Of a stretch of DNA of 64,000 nt, positions 35,445-44,813 are shown piece after piece (the first letter of the stretch is position 1; every line of letters starts with the position of its first letter). The DNA is from Neolewinella xylanilytica (GTDB taxonomy: Bacteria; Bacteroidota; Bacteroidia; Chitinophagales; Saprospiraceae): NCBI RefSeq assembly GCF_002934605.1, contig NZ_PTJC01000005.1, positions 1,364,001 to 1,428,000 on the forward strand. The letters run 5' to 3'. The notes under the pieces are model-generated. The model had not been told where the DNA came from. It saw nothing but the letters and a program-made list of their open reading frames with translations, and ran no database searches. A program made the translations under genes and the position numbers.

Positions 35445-35597
35445 AGCATTTCTGATACCGAAAACAAGTTACGGTCTTTCTTGCGTCCTGCACCGCTCAC
35501 ATGATATTATAATGAATATCTGACCATCTGCCCAGGCTTCGTCCTGGCCTAGAGCATTCCCGAACTGTCGACCGACGGGCATCAACCTTCTATTCGG

Positions 35598-35613
35598 CCG
35601 GTATTTATACCGG
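35598..35613. repeat. Hairpin at the original end of the kinase remnant
   Basis: CCGGTAT-TT-ATACCGG, a perfect 7-bp stem. It overlaps the stop codon that the histidine kinase would use in its undamaged frame. Confidence 0.5.
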
Positions 35614-36257
35614 AAACCGCAACACCACCTCCGCCCCCCGACGATCGACAGCCGGCCGTCCAGCTGTTCGGCGAAGGTGTGGATCAGTAAACTGCCGAAA
35701 CTTTCCTTACCCGAGATCTCCTCCGGCCGGATGCCGCGGCCGTCGTCCGCGATGCGCAGTTCGATGTCATCGGCATCGCGGAGCAGCTCGACGGTGAGGG
35801 TGGCGGCGTTGCGCAGGGTAAAGGCGTGCTTGATGGCATTCGTGATCACCTCGTTGGCGATCAGGCCGAGCGGGATCAGGCGGTCGATGTCGAGGTCGAT
35901 GTCTTCCAGCCGCTTTTGCAGCTGAAGATTGATGCCCCCTACGTTCAGGGTCTGTAGCAGCTCCCGAATCAGTTGGTCGAGGTAGGAGCGGGCGTTGACG
36001 GCCGGCGTCATGTGGTCGCGCAGGTACATCCGCTGGTGGAGGATGGCCAAGGACCGTACCCGCTGCCGGCCCATTTCGATGGCATCCCATGCCGCCGGGT
36101 CCTCGATGAACTGGGTTTGCAGCGATAGCAGGCTGCTCACCATCTGCAGGTTGTTTTTCACCCTATGGTGAATCTCCCGCAGGAGCAGGTCCTTCTGGTC
36201 GTGTAGCTGCTGCAGCCCTTCCTTTTGGTAGCTGATCTTGCGGAACAGCAGCCCCAA
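35605..36257 (-). pseudogene. Broken histidine kinase (HisKA_2 type)
   Basis: Kinase core with phospho-acceptor box [20 protein letters not shown] and an ATPase domain (N-box [16 protein letters not shown]1 [15 protein letters not shown]). Two defects are visible. The 5' side has no ATG and no sensor region: the frame opens only from a TTG at 36257 after a stop at 36297-36299. Near the 3' end the frame is lost at a run of six C residues (35634-35639, plus strand). Adding one base restores the expected ending AEVVLRFPV with a stop at 35605. As it stands the frame continues to 35469 with nonsense residues. The frameshift could be a sequencing error; the missing N-terminus is not explained that way. 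Confidence 0.7.
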
Positions 36258-36614
36258 CGTTGTCCGGCGAAAGCATCCCGAAAAAGTTCCTGAGAGTCAC
36301 CACTTGCCATATTATGGCAAAATACCCAATTTTCATCGCCTTCAATTAATGGTGTTTGGTCTACTCCACGTAGGGGATTGAGATCGCCGGGTGGCCGTTC
36401 ACCGCTCCGGGAATCCAAACACCGGATAGGTGTGCGTGACCAGGATCAAGTGTACTGCCTTTGCGGGCAAAACCAGGTTAGTTTGTGCGGCCGCGGGGAC
36501 AACGAAAAGGGAGTTTAGTTAAAATTTGCCCCTTGTAAAATAAATTGGGCGCAGCATCAAGCGGGGAGATATTTTCGTCTCCCTGAGCGCAACAAACCGA
36601 GCTCGCCCACATTG
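36258..36614. other. Gap between the kinase remnant and the T9SS gene
   Basis: No intact gene. It contains the near-palindrome TTGCCAT-ATT-ATGGCAA (about 36306-36322) and GGGAGA-TATTTTCG-TCTCCC (about 36569-36588). An AT-rich stretch GTTAAAATTTG near 36518-36528 is a possible -7 region for the gene at 36615. Part may be decayed 5' sequence of the kinase. Confidence 0.4.
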
Positions 36615-38885
36615 ATGAAGCACCTTTTTACCCTGTTTTTTCTTTGTCTCTCGCTATCCGGCTTTAGTCAACGCGTAGTTACCGCACCCGGAAGCTTTAG
36701 GGATCTGGTCTACGTTGAAGCCCGCGACCGCCTCTATGCGCTCCAGGTTTCGGACAATAATGCCGGCAGCGCGCTTTGCCTGATCGACCGGGAAAGCGGC
36801 GCGATCCTGGAATCCTATCCCATCGGGTTAGATCCGACCCGAGTGGTGGCCACTAGTTCGGGAGATTACCTCTACGTCGCCTTCGCAAGCGAGAATCGCG
36901 TTCGCCGCTTCAGCCTGCTTACCAATTCTATCGACCTCGACTTCAGCCTTGGCGGGGAGGAGTCTTTCGACGGACCCTTTTTTGCGGAAGACATCCTTCC
37001 GATCCGGGGCAGCGACGATCTGCTCGCGGTTGCCCGGGGCAGCTATTACACCTACCCTAGTGGGGCCGGCATCGCCCTTTTTGATCGGGGCCTACAGCTG
37101 CCCAACGTGCCTACGGAGCGCCCGGCGGGCAATACCCTGGTGTACACGGACCAGGACGCTACGATTCTGGCCTTCGAAAATCAGCTTTACTACCAGTTGC
37201 AACGCCTGGCGGTGACAACCGGTGGATTGGATCGGACCGCTTCGTATGACGGACTGTACACGAATAATAGCGCTCGGTTGGAGTACGCGGCTGGCCAACT
37301 ATACGCTCCCAATGGAGGAATCGCGCAAATAGCGGAGGGCGTCCCCGGCTTCTTTAGCGTGCTTTCCCTGGAGGGCCTAAATCAGTCTGGCAACTTAGCC
37401 GTGGAGGCCGCTCCGGAGGAAAACCGCCTGTACTATTTAGGCTCCGGCACGTTTTCCGGTCGTCTGAGTATCAGTGTATTCGATCTCCCTTCCCAAACGT
37501 ACGTTTCTACCATCGAGTTGGACCCCTATGCACTGAGCTATAACTGGCAGGGGGGAAGCGTACTCGAAAAATTAGGGGAGAGCGAAACCTTCGCCTACAT
37601 CACCGATGACCGTGTTTTGGGGATCGTAACACTTTGCGGATCCGCGAGCGCCGAAGTGCCGCCGGCGCTCACCGGATCCCTGACCATCTGTATAGGCGAT
37701 TCGCTACTGCTCACCCCGCCATCGGGCTCCTTGATCGCTGGCGGGCAAGTGATATGGTCGACCGGTGCTACGGGCGATAGTATCTACGTTACCGAGGCCG
37801 ATGAGTACAGCTACCGGCTGGTTGACCCGAGTGGTTGCCCCGGTCCGCCCAGTCCTTTCGTTTACGTCGATCAGATGTACTACGGGTATGAACCGCCCTA
37901 CATCGAGGAACCCCAGACGCAAGTACTTTGCAGCGGGAGCACGGTTGAACTAACGGCCTATTCTCCCTACGGGTTTCCTGTTGTCTGGAATACGGGGGAT
38001 ACTACCTCCGTGCTTACGGTTAGCCAGGCGGGCACCTACTTCGCCTACGGAATAATTGAAGACAACGGCTGCCTTTCCAGTCCCTCCGAAGCTTATGCCT
38101 TTACGGCCGTCGATGCGGCCCCGCCCGCAGCCCCCGTCGTGGAGCAAGGACTTTTCATCGATACCTGCACTACGGATTTGGTTGATCTATCCATAGCGGA
38201 TGGTGACCTGTATTATTACTGGACGGCGGATTACAACGGATACTATCAGGAGTTGGAGGGTAGCAGCCGGATCGGTATCTACCCAAATTACGCTTCCACG
38301 CCGTCGCCCTTTACGGTGCAGGCTATGGATGACAACGGTTGCCTCAGCCCGATTACCACCGGCCAATTCATCAGCCGGCCGTTGCCGGATGCGCCGACTA
38401 TCCAGTACAACGAAGCGACCACCACGCTAGCCTCTACGCTGAGCGGTCCGCTATACTGGTACCACGAGGACGTGTTCGAAGGGGAAACCACGGGTCGCTA
38501 CTACCGTCCCCAGCGGAACGGCTTCTACACCGCCCGTAAGAAAGGACCATACTGTCTGTCCGAACCGAGTAACCTGGTTAGCGTGGGAGGGGTGAGTACG
38601 GCGGTATACGACGAGGTGCTTAGCGAGCAGGTCCGCATCTTCCCGGTGCCGGCACGGGAATCGGTAAACGTTTCTATTGGGTCCGGACTGGTGTGGACCT
38701 TAGCTCCCGGGCTGATGGATTACCAATTGTTTAATCATGCGGGAGCGCTGATCACCACCGGAAAACTGGACCCGCGGGTGCCCCAAACCCCCATATCGGT
38801 GGCCGGTCTGCCCGCCGGCATGTACGTGCTGACTTTAGCCACGCGGGAAGGACAGTTGTTGCGGAAACGGATTACGGTGATGTAG
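36615..38885 (+). CDS. T9SS-secreted protein with beta-propeller-like and Ig-like regions
   Basis: A 756-residue secreted protein. The signal peptide ends at GFSQ. Residues about 20-340 look like a YVTN/WD-type propeller (FRDLVYVEARDRLYALQVSD, LYVAFASENRVRRF). Residues about 350-600 form Ig-like modules with regular cysteine-containing starts (LTICIGDSLLLTPP, VLCSGSTVELTAYS), common in Bacteroidota adhesins. The C-terminus is a type A T9SS domain starting VRIFPVPARESVNVSI and ending KRITVM. The start is taken at ATG 36615, not the TTG three bases earlier. The ligand is unknown. Confidence 0.85.
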   Translation: MKHLFTLFFLCLSLSGFSQRVVTAPGSFRDLVYVEARDRLYALQVSDNNAGSALCLIDRESGAILESYPIGLDPTRVVATSSGDYLYVAFASENRVRRFSLLTNSIDLDFSLGGEESFDGPFFAEDILPIRGSDDLLAVARGSYYTYPSGAGIALFDRGLQLPNVPTERPAGNTLVYTDQDATILAFENQLYYQLQRLAVTTGGLDRTASYDGLYTNNSARLEYAAGQLYAPNGGIAQIAEGVPGFFSVLSLEGLNQSGNLAVEAAPEENRLYYLGSGTFSGRLSISVFDLPSQTYVSTIELDPYALSYNWQGGSVLEKLGESETFAYITDDRVLGIVTLCGSASAEVPPALTGSLTICIGDSLLLTPPSGSLIAGGQVIWSTGATGDSIYVTEADEYSYRLVDPSGCPGPPSPFVYVDQMYYGYEPPYIEEPQTQVLCSGSTVELTAYSPYGFPVVWNTGDTTSVLTVSQAGTYFAYGIIEDNGCLSSPSEAYAFTAVDAAPPAAPVVEQGLFIDTCTTDLVDLSIADGDLYYYWTADYNGYYQELEGSSRIGIYPNYASTPSPFTVQAMDDNGCLSPITTGQFISRPLPDAPTIQYNEATTTLASTLSGPLYWYHEDVFEGETTGRYYRPQRNGFYTARKKGPYCLSEPSNLVSVGGVSTAVYDEVLSEQVRIFPVPARESVNVSIGSGLVWTLAPGLMDYQLFNHAGALITTGKLDPRVPQTPISVAGLPAGMYVLTLATREGQLLRKRITVM

Positions 38886-38941
38886 AGGGTTTTCCCGCGC
38901 TGCGGCGCCCTAAATAATTTACCGCTGCCAGACGGCAGGGG

Positions 38942-38978
38942 GCGTACGGCCGTGGTCCACCACGGCCGTACGCGTTTA
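38942..38978 (+). terminator. Strong hairpin, probable terminator
   Basis: A perfect 14-bp stem: arms 38942-38955 and 38960-38973 (GCGTACGGCCGTGG and its complement) with loop TCCA, followed by GTTTATCC. The T run is weak, so termination could be bidirectional or this could be a repeat element. CTGCC-AGAC-GGCAG lies just before it (about 38925-38938). Confidence 0.6.
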
Positions 38979-39132
38979 TCCAACCCCGGGGTAGCAGCGT
39001 ACGGCCAGGTCTCCGAAAATAATTATTGATCCACCGGGTCACCTAATCCCGCCGGGCAGATCAACGCTCAATCCGCCACCAAAAATCACAACCACTACCC
39101 GGCGGAGCGTAGACCATTTAAATCAATTTATC

Positions 39133-40164
39133 ATGTATAAACCTTTTACTTTCTGTCTGTTGCTTTGCCTGTCTGGCTACCTATCGGCGCAGAGCTATTC
39201 CTTTTCCGTCGATACCGAAACCTATGTTGACCGGGAAGACGGTCGGCTGCTGTCGGGAACGTCAAATTGGGGAAGTGATTACGATCTAGGATTCGATATA
39301 CCCCTGGGTTTCCCTTTCTCCTTTTTCGGGCGCTCCATCGACACGCTATATTTCTACGAGCGCGGTCTCTATACCGTACCGCAACCGGCCGACGATATCT
39401 TTACCGGTGACCTAATGGTTCCTAATGTGGCCGACCTCGCTGATCGTTCCCCGGCAGCAGAAGGTGATTCCAGATCGCCGATCACCTACCACCTGACGGG
39501 CAACGCACCCGCCCGAATTGGTATTATCGAATGGGAAAATGTCGGATACGAGGATGATATATACAGAAATAACTCCTCGACGGAGTACACCAACTTTCAG
39601 GTTTGGCTCCACGAAGAGGACGGCACGATCGAAATCCATTACGGACCGAGTTCAGCAGGGGTGATCGCCGGACTGGAGGAGACCGAACCCGGCGTCGTCA
39701 TGGTAAAGGACTATTACGAAAATCCAGCTACGGACTCCGCTAGTTGGGCCGAATTATTCTATCTGAAGGGCGATGCCGCATCTCCACGCTGGGAGGGGAT
39801 TGAGACCATCGAAGCATTAGACACCTTGGACTTGTTGCTTAATAACCATGCGGTGTCCGGTACCGTCTACCGCTTCACCGCACGCGAAACCAGCCCGAGC
39901 GGCCTCTTCCAACCCGCCGCCAACCCCGCCCCCCTCCCCGTCTTCCCCAACCCCACTACCGGCCGCTTTGCCATCGATCTGGCCGGGGATCTCCGCCTAG
40001 GGGAAGGTCGGTTGAATGTATACGATGCCGCGGGCCGTGCGGTGGGGGATCTGGCTTACCCCGCCGCCGACTTCGATCTTTCCGCGTTGCCCGACGGGCT
40101 GTACCACCTCCGGCTATCCACGGAGAACGGCCGCCCGCTGGTCGGGCGCATCGTTAAGCGCTAA
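39133..40164 (+). CDS. T9SS-secreted protein of unknown function
   Basis: A 343-residue protein with a signal peptide ending YLSAQ. The mature N-terminal domain (about 20-255) is beta-rich and resembles the lectin-like or 'nidogen-like' fold seen before sorting domains (PLGFPFSFFGRSIDTLYF, FQVWLHEEDGTIEIHYGPSS); that resemblance is tentative. The C-terminus is a T9SS domain beginning PVFPNPTTGRFAIDL, with LPDGLYHLRLST and ending RIVKR. A very strong terminator follows. Confidence 0.85.
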   Translation: MYKPFTFCLLLCLSGYLSAQSYSFSVDTETYVDREDGRLLSGTSNWGSDYDLGFDIPLGFPFSFFGRSIDTLYFYERGLYTVPQPADDIFTGDLMVPNVADLADRSPAAEGDSRSPITYHLTGNAPARIGIIEWENVGYEDDIYRNNSSTEYTNFQVWLHEEDGTIEIHYGPSSAGVIAGLEETEPGVVMVKDYYENPATDSASWAELFYLKGDAASPRWEGIETIEALDTLDLLLNNHAVSGTVYRFTARETSPSGLFQPAANPAPLPVFPNPTTGRFAIDLAGDLRLGEGRLNVYDAAGRAVGDLAYPAADFDLSALPDGLYHLRLSTENGRPLVGRIVKR

Positions 40165-40223
40165 GCGACATGGTGGTGACGGCGGAAGCTGTTTCCGAAT
40201 GCACGGTCCTTTCCAGTAGCTCC

Positions 40224-40257
40224 GCCCGCGATGCGCATGCGCATCGCGGGCTTTTTT
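40224..40257 (+). terminator. Rho-independent terminator (perfect palindrome)
   Basis: Arms GCCCGCGATGCGCA (40224-40237) and its exact complement (40238-40251) with no unpaired loop base, followed by six T residues (40252-40257). Confidence 0.9.
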
Positions 40258-40533
40258 GCGGGCCAGGGCTATTTCGGTCGGGGGAGGCGTAGTCCGGGGC
40301 AGAAAAGGGTACGGTATGCCTGCAATATGGTCGTGATTTAAAAGGGGTACTCAGCGTTTATCCGGCAACCTTATCTCGACCAGCTCCCCACCTGCTCTAC
40401 CCCTGGCTGCTGGAAACGACGGGGGAAGCCGGTTACCCTGAAATCTTGCCGGGCGGTTTCGCCTACCCAGAATATGGCGATTACCCGCCCGCCGACTGTA
40501 CCTGGCGCGGCAAGCACTGCAGTCGTATTCTCC
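40258..40533 (+). other. Gap with possible coding remnant
   Basis: No complete gene. From about 40345 to 40530 one plus-strand frame without a usable start reads like protein (LLYPWLLETTGEAGYPEIL, then FAYPEYGDYPPADCTWRGKH). It may be the tail of a lost gene. It is convergent with the AsmA gene. Confidence 0.25.
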
Positions 40534-43500
40534 CTACTGCGCCCGCCGTGCCGCCTTTCGCTCCTCCCGGTATTGCCGCTTTAGCTCCCGGTATTCTTCC
40601 AGGCGACCGCGGTCCTTGAAGTAGCGCCGCCGGCCCAGCCGGAATTTGGTTTTCGTTTCCCCGTCCTTTCCAGCTTCCATGACCAGGTAAACCTTCCAGC
40701 CCGCCCGTGCGTACCCCGTGCGCGGCGGTGGTTGGTCCATTAGTCCCCGCCCAATGTTGCGCAGGGGAATGGAAATCAGCATGTCAGGACCGGTTTCCGG
40801 GTCGATGGAGCCTTCTACGAAAAATTGGACTCCGGTCGACTGAATTTCCGTACGCGGTATGGAGATCAGGCCGCTGTCGATGACGACCTCTCCCTCGAGG
40901 GGGGCAAAGCGCAACTTAGCCAGCCGGTCCGCCATCCAGGCCTTTTTGCCCATCTCGGTTAGTAGGGCCCAGTCGATCAGTTCGGTATTGGTAAGCCGGA
41001 AATCCAGGGTGCCGTGGGTACTATCCATGACCAGCTTCCCGGTAGCTTCGTTTAACTTACCCACTACCGATCCGTCGAGGGTTAGGTTTCCGCGCAATGC
41101 ACCGATATCGTCGGGCAGCTGGAGGCCGAGGTAGGCCAACTCTTCTCTTACCTCTTGCAGGGGCAGGGTATCGGCGGTGAAATGGACGATGAAGGGACTA
41201 ATCACGGCGGTATCCAGGTCGTAGCTGGCATCGAAGGCTACCCGCCCGTCGGCCAGTTGGAAGCCCGAACGTTCCAGGAGTAGGCGGGTAGAGTCCTGTA
41301 GGCGGAGACCGGAATAGAGGTGCACCAGCGGTGCGGTTTCCCCGGTGTACAGGGTGTCGATGGCCAGGCTAATGTCGGGTCGGAAGGAGCGAAGCGCGCC
41401 GGCGGCGGTGGAGAATAAGCTTTGGAGGTCGGGGGCCGAATCGGTAGTTTCCTTACCGTCTCCCTGCACGAACCCGCTCAGATCGGACCAGAACAGGCTG
41501 GGAGCGTAGGCATCAGCGGTTACGCGGAAGTTTTCCCCGGGCCGGGGGTACAAAAAGGCGTTGATGTTATTCAGCGCACCACTGAGGCTGACGCTACGTT
41601 CGGAGCCGTCGGCCAGCAGCTCCATGCGGTACTCCGCCCGGGCGTCGGTAATGTCTACGGCGAAGGAGCGTAGGGGCACGAAAACGTCGGCCGGGCGGTA
41701 GGCGATGCGGCTACTGTCGATTCGAAGGCGAAGATTGCCCGTTTGCACCAGCTGGCGGAGATCCGTCGGCGTACCTACCAGTGACAGGTCGATGGTGAAG
41801 TTGCCCGTGCCGAAGAAGAAGTCTTCGGCGCCAAAAAGCACGTTCACGACGTGGGGATCCCCGCCGAGGTGAATGTCGGTCACCAAGCCGTTCGGGCCGG
41901 GCTCGTAGTCCATCCGCCCGGCGAATAGCTCGCTGCGGCCATCGTGGAAGGCCAGGCGTCCGGTGTTGAAGCCCGGCTCGATGCCGAGACTGTCGGCGAT
42001 ACGTCCTTGATGATCGAAATCGATGCTCAGGTCTTCCGGCAGGGAGTCGATGCCCTCCGGGATGTAAACCCCGAAGTAATCCAGCGACGATCGCAGTTCG
42101 TTGAGGTTCAGGTGCTCGGCCGCCAGGCTCAGGTGGAAGGGGGTTTGCCCGTCCATCGCCAGATTTAATTCGGCGCCGAAGCCCACCTGGCTACCCGCCC
42201 AGTTGAAAGCGGTTCGTTCCAGGACGAGGGTGTCGCCGTTGAAGTGGAGCCCGGTACCGAAATCGGTAAGGGTAAATACGTCGTAGTAGCCGACGGTGTC
42301 GAAGGTGGCGTCGACCTGCGGACTGAAGGTGTGCTGAATCCCGCGGAGGGTTTCCTTCAGGGCCCGGGACTGGGTAGCGGCATCGGTGATCGTGGTGTCG
42401 GGGCCGTCCGTTTCGTCTTGCGGAAAATACCCCCCCTGACCGAAGAATGTGAGGAAATCCGTCCAGTTGATCCGTGGTGCGGTTAGGGTAACGTCGGTAT
42501 TCAGGCGGGCGTCGGGTACGTCGATGAGCAGGGGCGTCAGGTTGTCGACCCGACCGGCCAGGTCGAAGGAAAATCCGTTCGCCAGCGGGGTGCTTTCGAT
42601 TAGGAAGGTAATATCCTGATCGTTCTTCTCTACCCGGATGGACCGAAAAGGAAAGCTTGCGGCGGCGGGCCGGTAGCCCACGACCAGGTCATCCAGCTGC
42701 AGGCTCCCGTCGCTGGTGGTGGCTACGTCCTCAAAGGAAAGCAGGGAAGCATCGACTTGCGTAAGCAACTCAAACCGCCCCCGGTCGAAGAAGAAATCGC
42801 GGTTTTCCAGATAGGTACTCACCGCACTGGCCGGGCCGGAGAGCCGCAACGGGGCGCGTAGCACGGCGTCCTTACCGAAAACGGCCACGACCGCCCGCGG
42901 GCTCTCGATCCGGGCGCCCAGGTAATAGGCCGACAGGGAGTCCAGCTCGACCCGCAGGTTTTTCTTGCTGCCGGGAATACCCCCCTCGGCGGGGTCAAGG
43001 CGGTTGACGATCTCCCCCCGGGTGGAGACGTTCGTGAAATCGTATCCCTTGGCCGTTACGTCCTGGCCGGAGAGGGAGAAATCGATCGTTACTTTCTCGT
43101 TCTCGCCGGGTGGGAGCTCGATGGTAGCCCGCACCGGGAAGCGCCCGCTCACGAAGTAGTCGCCCAGCTTTTGTTGCAGGTCTTCGTGCAGCAGCGGCCG
43201 GGCCTGGGGGTAACTGGTGCGGTCGTTGGCCACGTAAATAAAGGTGGGGTCGGTCTCGCTCCGGCGGATCTCGGCCGATACGGTGAAGGCTTCGCCACCG
43301 ATGACCAATTCGGTGGGGCAAACGGTAATTTCCTCCTCGGTGAAGAGAACGTCCACCGGTCCTTCTACGCGGGTATTCTTCAGGTAGCCCCCCTTTTGGG
43401 TATTGAAGGCGAGCTGGCCCACGGTGGTGACGAGGTGGCTTTCCAAAATTACGTTGCCGTCATCCGGCTGGAAAGCCAGGGCCTGCAGGGAATCGATGTG

Positions 43501-44046
43501 TACGTCGATCCATTTGTTGCGGGGGGGCAGGCGGTAGGTGAAGCCGAGGTCCGTCACGCCGATACGTACGCCCTCCCACGCCAGGCGGGGCAATCGCCGC
43601 TTGGTAGGGTCCTGCTCCCGGGCGGCCGTGGAATCCCGGTCCAGGAGGGTGCCCGTATTGAAAGTGCCGCTTGAGTCGGCCACCATGCGCAGGCCGCCGC
43701 CCGTGAACTGGAGCCGGCGCAGACTGATGGTATCGCTGAACAGGGAAGCGAGACTGAATTCGGCGTGCAGCCGATGCAGCTCCAGGAGGGCCGGGTCGTT
43801 GCGGGTAAGCGAACTATCCCGTACGACGAGGCTGTCGATGGTGAGGCTGACCAGCGGAAAGCTTTCCCAGGCGGTCAGGTCGACTTTGCGGAAAACGATA
43901 TCGAGTCCGGCCGGGTAGGCATACTCCCGCACGAGTTTTTCTTCCTCGGAATTTAGGTAAGCGTTGAGCGCCACGGCGAAACCGGCCAGTAGTAGCACCA
44001 CCAGACCCAGTAAGATCAGGAACCAGCGGAACAGTCGTTTAACCAT
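40534..44046 (-). CDS. Large AsmA-like membrane-anchored protein
   Basis: A 1170-residue protein of the AsmA/TamB-like repeat group. An N-terminal membrane anchor (LFRWFLILLGLVVLLLAGFAVALNAY) is followed by the AsmA N-terminal pattern (VDLTAWESFPLVSLTIDSLVV) and then repeating beta strands over the full length, with an AsmA C-terminal block near 1010-1110 (GTLDFRLTNTELIDWALLTE). Relatives form long hydrophobic-groove bridges that carry phospholipids between membranes. A highly basic tail (RLEEYRELKRQYREERKAARR) ends the protein. The ATG at 44046 is preferred to the GTG two codons upstream. Confidence 0.88.
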   Translation of the reverse strand: MVKRLFRWFLILLGLVVLLLAGFAVALNAYLNSEEEKLVREYAYPAGLDIVFRKVDLTAWESFPLVSLTIDSLVVRDSSLTRNDPALLELHRLHAEFSLASLFSDTISLRRLQFTGGGLRMVADSSGTFNTGTLLDRDSTAAREQDPTKRRLPRLAWEGVRIGVTDLGFTYRLPPRNKWIDVHIDSLQALAFQPDDGNVILESHLVTTVGQLAFNTQKGGYLKNTRVEGPVDVLFTEEEITVCPTELVIGGEAFTVSAEIRRSETDPTFIYVANDRTSYPQARPLLHEDLQQKLGDYFVSGRFPVRATIELPPGENEKVTIDFSLSGQDVTAKGYDFTNVSTRGEIVNRLDPAEGGIPGSKKNLRVELDSLSAYYLGARIESPRAVVAVFGKDAVLRAPLRLSGPASAVSTYLENRDFFFDRGRFELLTQVDASLLSFEDVATTSDGSLQLDDLVVGYRPAAASFPFRSIRVEKNDQDITFLIESTPLANGFSFDLAGRVDNLTPLLIDVPDARLNTDVTLTAPRINWTDFLTFFGQGGYFPQDETDGPDTTITDAATQSRALKETLRGIQHTFSPQVDATFDTVGYYDVFTLTDFGTGLHFNGDTLVLERTAFNWAGSQVGFGAELNLAMDGQTPFHLSLAAEHLNLNELRSSLDYFGVYIPEGIDSLPEDLSIDFDHQGRIADSLGIEPGFNTGRLAFHDGRSELFAGRMDYEPGPNGLVTDIHLGGDPHVVNVLFGAEDFFFGTGNFTIDLSLVGTPTDLRQLVQTGNLRLRIDSSRIAYRPADVFVPLRSFAVDITDARAEYRMELLADGSERSVSLSGALNNINAFLYPRPGENFRVTADAYAPSLFWSDLSGFVQGDGKETTDSAPDLQSLFSTAAGALRSFRPDISLAIDTLYTGETAPLVHLYSGLRLQDSTRLLLERSGFQLADGRVAFDASYDLDTAVISPFIVHFTADTLPLQEVREELAYLGLQLPDDIGALRGNLTLDGSVVGKLNEATGKLVMDSTHGTLDFRLTNTELIDWALLTEMGKKAWMADRLAKLRFAPLEGEVVIDSGLISIPRTEIQSTGVQFFVEGSIDPETGPDMLISIPLRNIGRGLMDQPPPRTGYARAGWKVYLVMEAGKDGETKTKFRLGRRRYFKDRGRLEEYRELKRQYREERKAARRAQ

Positions 44047-44243
44047 AAGCACGCAGCATTACCGGGAGGCGCATTCCGCACGCCTCGGTGTCCTGCCAAG
44101 TATACAAACCGGAAGGTCGGGACATCAGTTCGTAAGGTTACTGTGCGTGAAGGGACGTCCGCGGGGGGCAGTCGGCGGTGCGACCGAGATTTCCTACTTT
44201 GTGGGGGTTACCTTTCTTTGCGAACCCCATTAATTCATGTAAT

Positions 44244-44807
44244 ATGTCCGATGAGGCGCTACTGGCGGCCTTGCGTACGGATACAACGGGCACGGCCCTC
44301 AAAACCGTGTACCAGAAGTACCGCGAGCCCTGTATTCGTTTTCTAGTGGGGCGTATTGTCAACCGCGACCACCCCAACCGGCAGGAGGTGGCCACGGAAC
44401 TTTTCACCGAAGCCCTGATTATTCTGGTACAAAATGTTCGTTCCGGTAGACTGACCGAGCTCTCCGCTCGGCTCGATACCTACCTGAATGCCGTGTCGAA
44501 GAATCTGTACCGGAAACTGTTAAGAACCAATCGCGAAGTCTACCTCGAACCCGAACGCCTGCCGGAAGCACTCGTTACCCCCCACGGTGACGAGGAAAAT
44601 GAAGCCATTCGGCGGGAATTGCACAGAAAAATGCGGGACCTGGGAGACCGTTGTCGTCAACTCCTCGTCCACTTTTACTTTTTGGATCTGGACTGGAAGA
44701 CGATCGCCGAATTGCTGGGTTATAAAAACGCAGCCTCGGCGAAAACCAATAAAGCGAAATGTATGGTTCGCCTCCGGGCGCTTTACGCAACGGACCCCGC
44801 CAAGTAA
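44244..44807 (+). CDS. Sigma-70-family (ECF-like) RNA polymerase sigma factor
   Basis: A 187-residue alternative sigma factor. The sigma2-like region has LKTVYQKYREPCIRFLV and FTEALIILVQNV. The sigma4 HTH is near the C-terminus (LLVHFYFLDLDWKTIAELLG, then NAASAKTNKAKCMVRLRALY), the form common in Bacteroidota ECF factors. The ATG at 44244 gives the typical start MSDEALLAALR; the longer frame to 44178 is not family-like. A -7-like region (TACCTTTCTTTG) lies about 30 nt upstream. The next gene begins 6 nt after its stop and is probably its anti-sigma partner. Confidence 0.88.
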   Translation: MSDEALLAALRTDTTGTALKTVYQKYREPCIRFLVGRIVNRDHPNRQEVATELFTEALIILVQNVRSGRLTELSARLDTYLNAVSKNLYRKLLRTNREVYLEPERLPEALVTPHGDEENEAIRRELHRKMRDLGDRCRQLLVHFYFLDLDWKTIAELLGYKNAASAKTNKAKCMVRLRALYATDPAK

Positions 44808-44813
44808 TCAACA

